A DNA stretch of 64,000 bases from Flavobacterium tistrianum (GTDB lineage: Bacteria; Bacteroidota; Bacteroidia; Flavobacteriales; Flavobacteriaceae), in assembly GCF_003254545.1 (NCBI RefSeq), contig NZ_QJRH01000062.1, positions 1 through 64,000 of the forward strand. Reading direction: 5' to 3'. Positions 26,401-33,693 of this stretch are shown piece by piece. Made by a program: the position numbers and the translations under genes. The number at the start of each line of letters is the position of its first letter. Position 1 is the first letter of the stretch. The notes under the pieces were generated by a model. It did not search any database. It was not told the origin of the DNA and saw only the letters and a list, made by a program, of their open reading frames with translations.

Positions 26401-26507
26401 GAACACAAAGTCAGATAAAGGAAGATGTTAGTTTGACACATCGAGCGCCTTATCCGCAGGGACATGAAATTAATCTTCCGAGACATCGAATGAAGTTTAA
26501 TTCTTAA
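23448..26507 (+). CDS. Second DnaE-type DNA polymerase III alpha subunit
   Basis: 1019 residues, shorter than a replicative DnaE (about 1150 or more) and in the size range of error-prone DnaE2/ImuC. A PHP domain is at the N-terminus, then the C-family palm with GRGSGANS and the catalytic aspartates in PDFDID (P344-D349), fingers, and a C-terminal OB region. In the PHP domain the usual HxH start reads NCH (N4, H6) and the usual LTDH reads LTDI (I38), so at least two metal ligands are missing and proofreading by this domain is unlikely. Overlap with dinB marks it as part of the mutagenesis cassette. Confidence 0.92.
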   Translation: MYLNCHSYHSLRYGTIPLKELIDEAVLYGIKALALTDINTVTGIYDFIKACQAEGIKPLIGMEFRCNHEFRYIGLAKNSEGLAEMNRFLTEYNFSGEILPLRAPEFKSVFVIYTLENAPETLHKNEFIGVRPEEVSSLLTSKHKNKISKMVILQPVTFRNKKEYNLHKVLRAIDTNIILSKLTEADYCKVSDVMKPVESVLPFYEKYPEIILNTQRIIDDCNFQYDFSVKRNKKFYTENRQQDLEKLTELAWEGFEKRYGNKNIEAKARVEKELKVIDELEFSGYFLITWDIIQYSNSQGFMHIGRGSGANSIIAYCLGITDICPIELDLYFERFLNLNRKTPPDFDIDWSWQERNTILEYIFEKYGKDHVAFCGTNVEFKYRSIFREVGKVFGLPKEELDLLAKNPEELHPTNKIVKLVQEYGQMMGKYPNQRSMHACGILISEEPITNYTPLEMPPKGFPIVLFDMHIAEEIGFDKFDILSQRGIGHIDDSVKLIAKNRGIKVNIRDTSISKDEAVCNSYLAKGDTIGCFYIESPAMRGLLRRLNCDNYKILVAASSIIRPGVAQSGMMKEYIFRHNNPTQFEYFHEVFREHLGETYGIMVYQEDVIKIAQHYGGLPAPDGDILRRAMSGKGRSLEALQKVKDNFFASCAQKGHPLTLSQEIYRQIESFAGYSFCKAHSASYAVESYQSLYLKVNFPVEFMTAVINNQGGFYRTEVYVHEARMSGGTIHNPCVNKSEYQTTLYGTDIYLGFMLIQSLESKIAHLIESEREKNGEYLSLEDFINRIPIGIEGVKVLIFIGAFRFTGKTKNQLLISASLLLNNFKPENRNLKLLQEPVKEYKLPTLERSVFEDAFDEIELLSFPVSCTVFDLLQTKHRGDIMAKDLVKYHKKQVRMLAYLISRKHVPTKKGTMYFGTWIDHEGTYFDTAHFPDSLEKYPFQGGGCYLLLGNVEVDYHFPTITILKMAKMPFIPDPRYMDSKDQYRTQSQIKEDVSLTHRAPYPQGHEINLPRHRMKFNS

Positions 26508-26523
26508 GCGATGAAAAAAATTG

Positions 26524-26601
26524 CTCGCAAAGGCGCGAAGACGCAAAGTTTTTTCTTTTTAAGTTTTTAAATAAAACTTTGCGACTCTGCGCCTTTGCGA
26601 G
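26524..26601. repeat. 29-bp inverted repeat between dnaE and the nuclease gene
   Basis: 26524-26552 and 26573-26601 are inverted copies with about four mismatches, arms starting CTCGCAAAGGCGC and ending AAAGTTTT. A short relative of the family lies at 17364-17390. It splits the cassette after the two polymerase genes and could act as a partial terminator. Confidence 0.6.
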
Positions 26602-26687
26602 ATTAAAAAACAAAGAATAAAAATGAGCCAGACTCTAATGTATGTTAAAAAATTAAATAACTAAAGAAGAACTTACGTTATATAAAG

Positions 26688-28067
26688 ATGAAAAATACAG
26701 AATATGCTATAGTCGATATTGAAACCACAGGCGGAAATGCCAGTGGAAGTCGCATTACAGAAATTGCGATCATTATTCATGATGGTAAAAATGTACTGGA
26801 TCGTTATGAAACACTGGTAAATCCTGAACAGGACATTCCTCCTTCTATTTTTGGATTAACGGGCATTAATAACGAAATGGTAGCCAATGCACCAATCTTT
26901 GATGACATTTCTGAGAAAGTTCTCGAAATGCTTACTGATCGTATTTTCGTTGCTCATAATGTCAATTTCGATTATTCATTCGTTCATCATCAATTAGAGC
27001 AAGCAGGTTTTAAATGGTCGGCCAAAAAACTTTGTACGGTTCGCGCTGCCAGAAAAATCAAACCTGGTTTAGGATCTTATAGTTTAGGAAATCTTTGCAA
27101 TTCTTTGAATATCAATTTAGAAAATAGACACCGTGCCGGTGGAGATGCAGATGCTACTGCCCTATTATTTTCTCTTTTATTGGAATGGGATGATGCTGGG
27201 GAAATTGAAAAAATGATCAAAAAAACAGCACAAGATCAGCGCCTGCCTCCTAATCTTCCGCCAGATGATTTTAATAATCTGCCAGACAAACCAGGCGTTT
27301 ATTATTTTTATAATCAGGCGAAAAAAGTGATTTATGTTGGAAAGGCAATTAATTTAAAAAAACGAGTAACATCACATTTTACAGGGAACAATATCAATCC
27401 GCAGAGACAGCATTTTTTAAGAGATATTCACGGAATTTCTTTTGAAGTCTGCGCTACCGAATTAATGGCACTTCTTTTAGAATGTACAGAAATCAAAAAA
27501 CTTTGGCCTACTTATAATAGAGCTTTAAAACGATTTGAAGCCAAATTTGGCATTTACCAATATGAAGCCCGAAATGGCTATAAATATCTTGCCATAGGTA
27601 AAGTAAGCAAGTTTCAAGTCTGCATTCATGAATTTAGCAGTTTGCATGAAGGCATCAATTTACTTCGAGACCTTGCCGAACGTTTTGAAATTGATCATCG
27701 TTTCTGCAAATATTCAAAATCTGAGGAAGGAGAATTTTTCTACAATAATAATTTACAAAGTCTACCCGATGCTATAATGCATAATGCACAAGTCGACAAT
27801 GCGATTGATTATCTCTTAAACAACAGACCTTCTTTTGCCATAATTGACAAAGGAAAATCAAAAGAAGAACGCAGCTGCATTTGGATTGAAAACGGGCATT
27901 TTTATGGTATGGGATATCTTCCTTCAGATGTTTCGATTCACGAACCTTCAGAAGTAAAAAACTATGTCACACCTTATAAAAGCAATCAATATATTGAACA
28001 GTTGATTTTTTCTTATGCAGAAAAGCATCCTAGAAAAGTATTCTTTAAAAAGCATTTCTTAGTCTAA
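26688..28067 (+). CDS. DEDDh exonuclease fused to GIY-YIG nuclease (UvrC/Cho-like)
   Basis: 459 residues. The first 165 or so are a DnaQ-like 3'-5' exonuclease with D10 and E12 (DIETTG), D95 (VNFDYSF), H148 and D153 (HRAGGDAD), i.e. a full DEDDh set. From about 196 to 280 follows a GIY-YIG domain (PGVYYFYNQAKKVIYVGKA at 202-220) as in the N-terminus of UvrC and in Cho. The last 170 residues resemble the UvrC/Cho region after the nuclease. It could supply proofreading to the second DnaE and incise damaged DNA. The combination in a dinB-dnaE cassette supports a repair role; the exact reaction is inferred. Confidence 0.88.
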   Translation: MKNTEYAIVDIETTGGNASGSRITEIAIIIHDGKNVLDRYETLVNPEQDIPPSIFGLTGINNEMVANAPIFDDISEKVLEMLTDRIFVAHNVNFDYSFVHHQLEQAGFKWSAKKLCTVRAARKIKPGLGSYSLGNLCNSLNINLENRHRAGGDADATALLFSLLLEWDDAGEIEKMIKKTAQDQRLPPNLPPDDFNNLPDKPGVYYFYNQAKKVIYVGKAINLKKRVTSHFTGNNINPQRQHFLRDIHGISFEVCATELMALLLECTEIKKLWPTYNRALKRFEAKFGIYQYEARNGYKYLAIGKVSKFQVCIHEFSSLHEGINLLRDLAERFEIDHRFCKYSKSEEGEFFYNNNLQSLPDAIMHNAQVDNAIDYLLNNRPSFAIIDKGKSKEERSCIWIENGHFYGMGYLPSDVSIHEPSEVKNYVTPYKSNQYIEQLIFSYAEKHPRKVFFKKHFLV

Positions 28068-28108
28068 AATCAAATTAGAAAAAAATAGAGCTGTAAAAAA
28101 TCAAAATT

Positions 28109-28735
28109 ATGACACTATTTACCGACACCGAATTATTTACCACTGGACATGGAGGTAAAAAAATATTTGATCTTCCGGATTGCGAACTAATTCTGATTGA
28201 GAACTTTTTTAGCAAAGAAGAATCGGATTCTTTTTATGAAAGAATACTACGCAAAACCAAATGGAGAGAATATGAAATGGAAATTTATGATAAAACCTAT
28301 ACCGTTCCTAGAATGATTGCGTGGTACGAAGATAAAGACAACGAAGGAGCAGATCCAAACGGACCTGACTGGACCTATGAATTATTAAAAATCAGAAGTC
28401 GTGTGGAGAAAGAAACTCAGCTCGATTTTAACAGTCTTCTGTTAAATTTATACCGAAACGGAAAAGATGGCGTAGGCTGGCACAGCGACCGAGAAGACAA
28501 GTGCGGTAAAGATCCGATTATAGCTTCAGTTACTTTTGGAGAAACCCGAATGTTTAAACTTCGCCATAAATTCAGAAAGGATATTCCGCTAGTTGAAATT
28601 CCGCTTCATCATGGTTCTTTCTTACTCATGGCGGGGACTACCAATAGTTTTTGGCAGCATCATGTGCCCAAAACAGCACGAAAAGTTTTACCTAGAATAA
28701 ATTTAACTTTTAGGCAAACGCAGCGTAATACGTAA
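28109..28735 (+). CDS. AlkB-type 2-oxoglutarate/Fe(II) DNA dealkylase
   Basis: 208 residues, of the AlkB/ALKBH2-3 group. The iron ligands are H125 and D127 (WHSDRED) and H184 (WQHHVPK); the 2-oxoglutarate-binding RINLTFR motif is at R196-R202. These dioxygenases reverse 1-methyladenine and 3-methylcytosine lesions by oxidative demethylation. It starts 41 bases after the exonuclease/GIY-YIG gene, so the two are probably cotranscribed. This puts a direct-reversal enzyme beside the translesion polymerases. Confidence 0.92.
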   Translation: MTLFTDTELFTTGHGGKKIFDLPDCELILIENFFSKEESDSFYERILRKTKWREYEMEIYDKTYTVPRMIAWYEDKDNEGADPNGPDWTYELLKIRSRVEKETQLDFNSLLLNLYRNGKDGVGWHSDREDKCGKDPIIASVTFGETRMFKLRHKFRKDIPLVEIPLHHGSFLLMAGTTNSFWQHHVPKTARKVLPRINLTFRQTQRNT

Positions 28736-28856
28736 TGCATTCAGAACTAAAAACTAGCTGATTTATTAGCTCAATCTTGACGAAGAAAATTCTGTCGAAA
28801 AAAGTTAAAATACTGATTGTATGAACGTTTTATTAGGCTGAACCTTCCTTTTTTAC

Positions 28857-28864
28857 TATTTTTG
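28857..28864 (+). promoter_or_regulatory. -7 box before the DUF1810 gene
   Basis: TATTTTTG followed by CAACC fits TAnnTTTG, 28 bases before the start codon. No TTG is found at the right distance upstream. It suggests that DUF1810 can be transcribed independently of the cassette. Confidence 0.4.
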
Positions 28865-28892
28865 CAACCTTTTAAAAAAATATAATACCGCA

Positions 28893-29354
28893 ATGGCTTA
28901 TTCAAACAACGATTTAGCGCGCTTCCTAGATGCACAAAACAAACTTTATCTTACTGCTCTTTCTGAAATAGGAAAAGGGAAAAAAGAGACGCACTGGATG
29001 TGGTTTATTTTTCCTCAAATTAAAGGATTGGGTAAAAGCGATACAGCAAATCTTTATGCCATTAATGATTTAAAAGAAGCTTCAGATTATTTGGAACATC
29101 CTATTTTAGGAAAACATTTAATTGAAATTTCAGAATTGCTATTAACCTTTAAAATGAAATCGGCTGATGGAATTTTTGGTGATTTAGATGCCCGAAAATT
29201 GCGTTCTTGCATGACTTTGTTTTCTTTAGTAGAAAATGCAAATCCGATATTCCAGGAAATTCTGGAAGCTTTCTTCTCTGGAGAAAACGATCCACTTACT
29301 TTGTCTATTATTAATTCAACTATAAAATCTGTTGATGAACCAGTTACACTATAA
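28893..29354 (+). CDS. DUF1810 family protein
   Basis: 153 residues matching DUF1810. Typical segments are LARFLDAQ, HWMWFIFPQIKGLGKS, YLEHPILGKHL, the aspartate-rich IFGDLDARKLRSCMTLF and a final FFSGENDPLT. It is a small soluble helical protein of unknown function. It stands at the end of the mutagenesis/repair cassette, 157 bases after alkB, with its own -7 box, so its membership in the cassette is uncertain. Confidence 0.85.
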   Translation: MAYSNNDLARFLDAQNKLYLTALSEIGKGKKETHWMWFIFPQIKGLGKSDTANLYAINDLKEASDYLEHPILGKHLIEISELLLTFKMKSADGIFGDLDARKLRSCMTLFSLVENANPIFQEILEAFFSGENDPLTLSIINSTIKSVDEPVTL

Positions 29355-29382
29355 CTCGAGTTTACAACGATTATTTACATTT

Positions 29383-29412
29383 AAAAGACACTAATTTTAG
29401 TGTCTTTTTTTT
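29383..29412 (+). terminator. Terminator after DUF1810
   Basis: A perfect 12-bp stem AAAAGACACTAA (29383-29394) with 29397-29408 runs into eight T residues. Confidence 0.85.
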
Positions 29413-29512
29413 GTTTGCACTTATATCATTTGCTAAAATCAAGACCTTAATTTGTTTATTTAAAAATAATTAGCATTAACTTGCATAATCAACCTCAAAT
29501 CTAAACCAAATT

Positions 29513-29917
29513 ATGAATGAAAAAATCAGAACTTTACAAATCATCCATTTTGGCATTTGCGCCGGAACAATTATCGCGTATTTCATTGTAGGAGATATTT
29601 CATTAGAAACACTAAATATTCCTGCTATTGATTCTAATTCAATATTATATCTTATTATTCCAGTTCTTGCCTTTGTGTTAAGCAGCATATTATTTAAGGC
29701 ACAATTAAAACAGATTGACCCGAAACTAAAACTCGAAGACAAACTTCCTGTTTACCAAACTGCTTCTATTATGCGATGGGCCGTTCTTGAAGGCGCCGCC
29801 TTTTTGATATTATTTATAAAACCCGAATTTATCCTATTCGGAATACTTCTCATTGTTTATCTTATTTATTTAAGACCTACCGAAGAAAGAATTACCAATG
29901 ATTTATCTAATTCTTAA
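29513..29917 (+). CDS. Conserved four-helix membrane protein, unknown function
   Basis: 134 residues with helices at about 10-27, 45-62, 88-103 and 105-122. No motif with a known function. It resembles small membrane proteins found throughout Flavobacteriaceae. It is monocistronic between two terminators. A weak promoter (TTG at 29452-29454, 22 bases, TAACTTGC at 29477) may precede it. Confidence 0.7.
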   Translation: MNEKIRTLQIIHFGICAGTIIAYFIVGDISLETLNIPAIDSNSILYLIIPVLAFVLSSILFKAQLKQIDPKLKLEDKLPVYQTASIMRWAVLEGAAFLILFIKPEFILFGILLIVYLIYLRPTEERITNDLSNS

Positions 29918-29931
29918 AACCTATAAGACAT

Positions 29932-29966
29932 AAAAAAAGCATCTTGAAAATCAAGATGCTTTTTTT
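29932..29966. terminator. Bidirectional terminator
   Basis: A perfect 16-bp stem around AAA, A-rich on one side and T-rich on the other (29932-29947 with 29951-29966), between two convergent genes. It works for both strands. Confidence 0.9.
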
Positions 29967-29987
29967 GTTTCAATTGAAACTAAAATA

Positions 29988-31397
29988 TTATTCAGCTGGT
30001 TTTGTTAAATAATAAACAGGAATTCCAGTTAACATAATTAATACTCCCCAGCCACAGGTTGAGAATTTTGTAATTAATAACGAAATGCAAATCGCTGATG
30101 CTACAACAATATACAACATTGGTAAAAATGGATATCCAAATGCTTTATAAGGTCTTTCTGCATCTGGCATCTTTTTTCTTAGAATAAAAATTCCGTAGAT
30201 GGTCAGGATGTAAAAAATCAATACAATGATAATTACAAAATCAAGCAAGTCGCCGTATTTCCCCGTCAAGCACAAAGCCGAAGCCCAAATACACTGCGCC
30301 CAAAGTGCCCAAGCAGGAACACTCGAACTATTTAAAACAGCTGCTTTTTTGAAAAATAAACCATCTTTAGCCATCGTATAATATACCCTCGCGCCCGCCA
30401 TAATTAATCCGTTGTTGCAGGCAAAAGTCGAAATCATAATCATAATTGCGATAATCAGTGCTCCGATATTTCCAAAAATATAATCTGATGCCACAACTGC
30501 AACACGATCAAATTTTGCTGTTGCTATTTCATCAAACGGAACGACAGCCAAATACATAAGATTTGTCACAACATAAAGAGAGGTTACTATAAAAGTTCCT
30601 AGAAACAAACTTAGACCGACATTTCGCTTCGGATTTTTAATTTCGCCTGCAATAAAAGTCACACCGTTCCAAGCATCGCTAGAGAATAATGATCCAACCA
30701 TTGCTGCGGAAATTCCAGAAATCAAAGCAGTTCCGCTAATTGGCAACCATGATCCGCTTTCTTTGTCAAATGTTCTTGTGCTCCATCCGTCAGCCCAGTT
30801 TGCATCCCAAATTGAAGCTTTTGCAGCAAGCGTTAATCCAAAAACGACTAAGCCAAGTAGCGATAAAATTTTAATTATTGTTAAAACGGTCTGCAGAATT
30901 TTTCCGTTTTTTACACCACGACTATTTATAAAAGTTAAGATGATAATGGTCAAAATCGAAACGAGCTGAGCAGCATTCAGTTTAAAAGCTCCAAGTTCGT
31001 AAAGAATATTTTCATCACTCAGAGGTTCATACAAATAAGCAGCAAATTTAGAAAAAGCCACTCCTACAGCTGCAATCGTTCCAGTCTGAATAACTGCGAA
31101 AAAACTCCAGCCATACAAAAAGGCAATCAGTTTGTTGTAAGCTTCTTTCAGGTAAACATATTGCCCACCTGCTTTTGGAAACATGGCGCTCAATTCGCCG
31201 TAACTAACAGCTGCGACAACTGTAATAAATCCTGACAAAAGCCAAATTAAGGTAAGCCATCCTGCTGAACCTACTTGTCTGGCGATATCGGCGCTTACAA
31301 TAAATATCCCGGATCCGATCATAGAGCCAACCACAAGCATGGTTCCGTCTAAGAGTCCGAGTTCTCTTTTAAAATGTTCTTGGTTGTTTTCTTGCAT
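29988..31397 (-). CDS. APC-family amino acid permease
   Basis: 469 residues with about twelve membrane helices. The N-terminal MIGSGIFIVSADIA segment is the substrate-binding unwound helix typical of the amino acid-polyamine-organocation family (LAT-like subgroup). FPKAGGQYVYLKEAY and GEIKNPKRNVG are further family marks. It likely takes up or exchanges amino acids at the inner membrane; specificity is not readable. The gene is alone on its strand and closed by the bidirectional terminator. Confidence 0.9.
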   Translation of the reverse strand: MQENNQEHFKRELGLLDGTMLVVGSMIGSGIFIVSADIARQVGSAGWLTLIWLLSGFITVVAAVSYGELSAMFPKAGGQYVYLKEAYNKLIAFLYGWSFFAVIQTGTIAAVGVAFSKFAAYLYEPLSDENILYELGAFKLNAAQLVSILTIIILTFINSRGVKNGKILQTVLTIIKILSLLGLVVFGLTLAAKASIWDANWADGWSTRTFDKESGSWLPISGTALISGISAAMVGSLFSSDAWNGVTFIAGEIKNPKRNVGLSLFLGTFIVTSLYVVTNLMYLAVVPFDEIATAKFDRVAVVASDYIFGNIGALIIAIMIMISTFACNNGLIMAGARVYYTMAKDGLFFKKAAVLNSSSVPAWALWAQCIWASALCLTGKYGDLLDFVIIIVLIFYILTIYGIFILRKKMPDAERPYKAFGYPFLPMLYIVVASAICISLLITKFSTCGWGVLIMLTGIPVYYLTKPAE

Positions 31398-31567
31398 TTT
31401 TATTGGTTTTAGGTTGGCTAAAGATATACTTTTTTCCGATTCATTAATATTGAGATTTTATATTTGAGATTTCAGCATTTACAATTCTTTTATATAATTT
31501 TCCCTAAAACCTCGAGCATAGTTATTTTTTGTAGTATTTTTACTCAATTATTTTAAAGTAAAATATT

Positions 31568-31914
31568 ATGAATTCATTTAAGAATGCTGTTGTGCTTTTA
31601 ACGGGAGCTGGTGGCGACATAGGCAAAGCTTTCATTGACGAGTTATTAATGCGAGATGTTTCAAAATGGCAACACATGTTTTTACTCAATCGATAAGAGA
31701 AGATTTAGATCAATACAACATTAAAGTTTTTGGAATATATCCTGGATATATTGACTCAAAAATGTCCGCAGATGTAGAACTTGATAAAATCTCCCCTGCA
31801 ACATTGGTTAAAAACATTTGTGATGATATTAATTTAAATAAATACAACATTTTTCCTGATCCAATGTCTATCGCATTTAAAAACAGCAATAAATTAACCT
31901 TAGATTACCTGTAA
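31568..31914 (+). pseudogene. Remnant of a short-chain dehydrogenase (SDR)
   Basis: The N-terminal Rossmann segment VVLLTGAGGDIGKAFIDELL is read from 31568 and stops at 31696 in that frame. The C-terminal part, MATHVFTQSIREDL...IYPGYIDSKMS, continues in another frame from 31666 to 31914. An intact SDR needs roughly 120 residues between them, including the catalytic YxxxK motif. The junction reads VSK then a run of four A; a fifth A would restore SKMATHVF. So there is one large internal deletion plus a one-base loss. The half gene starting at 31666 should not be taken as functional. Confidence 0.8.
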
Positions 31915-32027
31915 TCTATCCATTTCTATTACAGAAAAACTTATCAGGGAACTTTAAAATAATTTTTAACTTTTATATATTTCATTTTCTAGGAATTGCC
32001 TAATGAAAAATAAAGAACTCGGAAAAA

Positions 32028-32414
32028 ATGGAAGAAATAATCAATAAAATTGCTCAAGACAAAATGGATTTCAATATTGGTTTAGAACTACTTTTGGCTA
32101 AGCATAGTTTTGACGAGATTTTTAGAACACTTCAAGTTTATATTTTAAACTCTATTCCAAATAAAACCGATTATAATTCAGAAACTTATCAAAGAGCAAT
32201 AAATACTATTCCTCTAAAACCAACTTATACGCCAATTGTAATCTTAAAAAGTTTTTCCACTAAAATTGCTTTCAATAAATTGGCTTCATTGCCCAAAAAT
32301 GAAAATAAAAAAGTAATAGTCTCTTTACTTTGGATTTTTAAAATTACAGATACAGAAAGAAGAAATACAGAATGCAAAAATGGTTGTGGTCATTTTTGGC
32401 ATGAACTTGACTAG
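32028..32414 (+). CDS. DUF5958-like small protein
   Basis: 128 residues, soluble. The start MEEIINKIAQ, the central YQRAINTIPLKPTYTP and the end TDTERRNTECKNGCGHFWHELD recall the DUF5958 family, whose C-terminal Cys/His cluster could bind a metal. The assignment rests on memory of these motifs. No function is known. It stands between the SDR remnant and the methyltransferase gene with gaps of about 100 bases on each side. Confidence 0.6.
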   Translation: MEEIINKIAQDKMDFNIGLELLLAKHSFDEIFRTLQVYILNSIPNKTDYNSETYQRAINTIPLKPTYTPIVILKSFSTKIAFNKLASLPKNENKKVIVSLLWIFKITDTERRNTECKNGCGHFWHELD

Positions 32415-32517
32415 AGATTCTTAATAAACATATTAGCTTTCAAGCTAAATGAGATGAACTATATCTTTCTTTTGAAGCAAAAGAAATTTTCCTTAATTTT
32501 AAAAGAAAAACAATATC

Positions 32518-33276
32518 ATGACTTGGGATCCAAAAAAATACAACGAATTTAAAGAAGAACGTTCTAAACCTTTTGATGATCTAACAAGTCATATTATTGA
32601 TAAACCTAATCTAAAAGTCTTAGATCTCGGATGCGGAACGGGTGAACTTACCCAAAAATTGCATCAAAAACTAACTAATCCGTTTGTTCTTGGTATTGAT
32701 AATTCTGCCGAAATGCTAGCAAAAGCTCTTATACAAGAAAATCTTGAATTTAAAGAAAAAACAATTTTAGAGCAGATTGAAGATGAAACCAAATGGGATT
32801 TGATTTTTTCCAATGCTGCTTTGCAATGGGTTGATAATCATAACGAACTTTTTCCAAAAATTATCTCTCATATAAACCCAGGTGGACAGCTTGCGGTTCA
32901 GATGCCACAGCAAAATGAAAATATTTTGAACAAAATACTTTTAAAACTTGTTCAAGAAGAACCTTTTGCAACGTATCTGAAAAATTGGTCGCGCCCTTCT
33001 CCAGTATTGACTTTAGATGAATATGCAAAAATCCTGTTCGAAAATGGCGGTACAGATTTGGTTTTATATGAAAAAGTTTACCCTATAATTTCTCATAAAA
33101 AGGATGATTTTTTCGACTTCATTTCAGGTTCTGCGCTGACAGTTTATCAAGAAAGATTAGGAAAACAAGAATTTATAGCATTGACAACCGAATTCAAAAA
33201 AAGAATATACGCTTATTTTCCTAGAGTACCGTCTATTTACGCCTTTAGAAGATTGATTATTTATGCTAAATTTTAA
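32518..33276 (+). CDS. SAM-dependent methyltransferase, trans-aconitate 2-methyltransferase-like
   Basis: 252 residues with a class I methyltransferase fold. Motif I is LDLGCGTGELTQ (about residues 36-47), followed by the GIDNS acidic strand end and FSNAALQWV. The MTWDPKKYNEF start and the later RPSPVLTLDEY and FFDFISGSALTVYQERL segments fit the Tam (trans-aconitate methyltransferase) family. The C-terminal cap shapes the substrate site, but trans-aconitate itself is not proven. It is monocistronic and followed by a terminator. Confidence 0.8.
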   Translation: MTWDPKKYNEFKEERSKPFDDLTSHIIDKPNLKVLDLGCGTGELTQKLHQKLTNPFVLGIDNSAEMLAKALIQENLEFKEKTILEQIEDETKWDLIFSNAALQWVDNHNELFPKIISHINPGGQLAVQMPQQNENILNKILLKLVQEEPFATYLKNWSRPSPVLTLDEYAKILFENGGTDLVLYEKVYPIISHKKDDFFDFISGSALTVYQERLGKQEFIALTTEFKKRIYAYFPRVPSIYAFRRLIIYAKF

Positions 33277-33302
33277 TCAAACGATTCAAGTTCACAAATA
33301 AC

Positions 33303-33330
33303 AAAACCTTAAACAAAAACAAGGTTTTTT
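33303..33330 (+). terminator. Terminator after the methyltransferase
   Basis: AAAACCTT (33303-33310) pairs with AAGGTTTT (33321-33328) and runs into T residues. The 360 bases that follow, up to 33693, hold a promoter candidate and no gene I can support. Confidence 0.65.
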
Positions 33331-33510
33331 ATTTTCCATTTTAACTCACTCTATATTTTATTTTTTCTTCTAAAATGGAATTAAGAACTCATTTCCTTAG
33401 TTTTAAAATAAGACAAAAATACCACTAAAAAAAACACAACAAATTAACCAACAAACACTTAAACAAAAACAATTGAAATAAAAATATTTTTGTTTAGATA
33501 GTATCTTTTT

Positions 33511-33545
33511 TGCTAAAATCATAAGATAAATTTTATTATATTTGA
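33511..33545 (+). promoter_or_regulatory. Promoter of the kinase/receiver pair
   Basis: TTG at 33511-33513, 24 bases, then TATATTTG at 33538-33545. The -7 box is perfect and the spacer is one base longer than usual. The leader would be about 140 bases. Confidence 0.45.
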
Positions 33546-33693
33546 GAGAATGATTTTGCAATCCTTTATAAATAGCAAAATACATTAACAAGTGTTTAAC
33601 GAAAATATGAATTAAATTCCTCCATAACTTTTTATTCATACTTGCAAAACACGCAAAACAGGCACATTTTATCAACCTACTAATTTTAAGATT

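Noticed and set aside
31666..31914. A small intact SDR-like gene
   Set aside because: It lacks the nucleotide-binding and catalytic parts, and the matching N-terminus lies just upstream in another frame, so it is part of a pseudogene.
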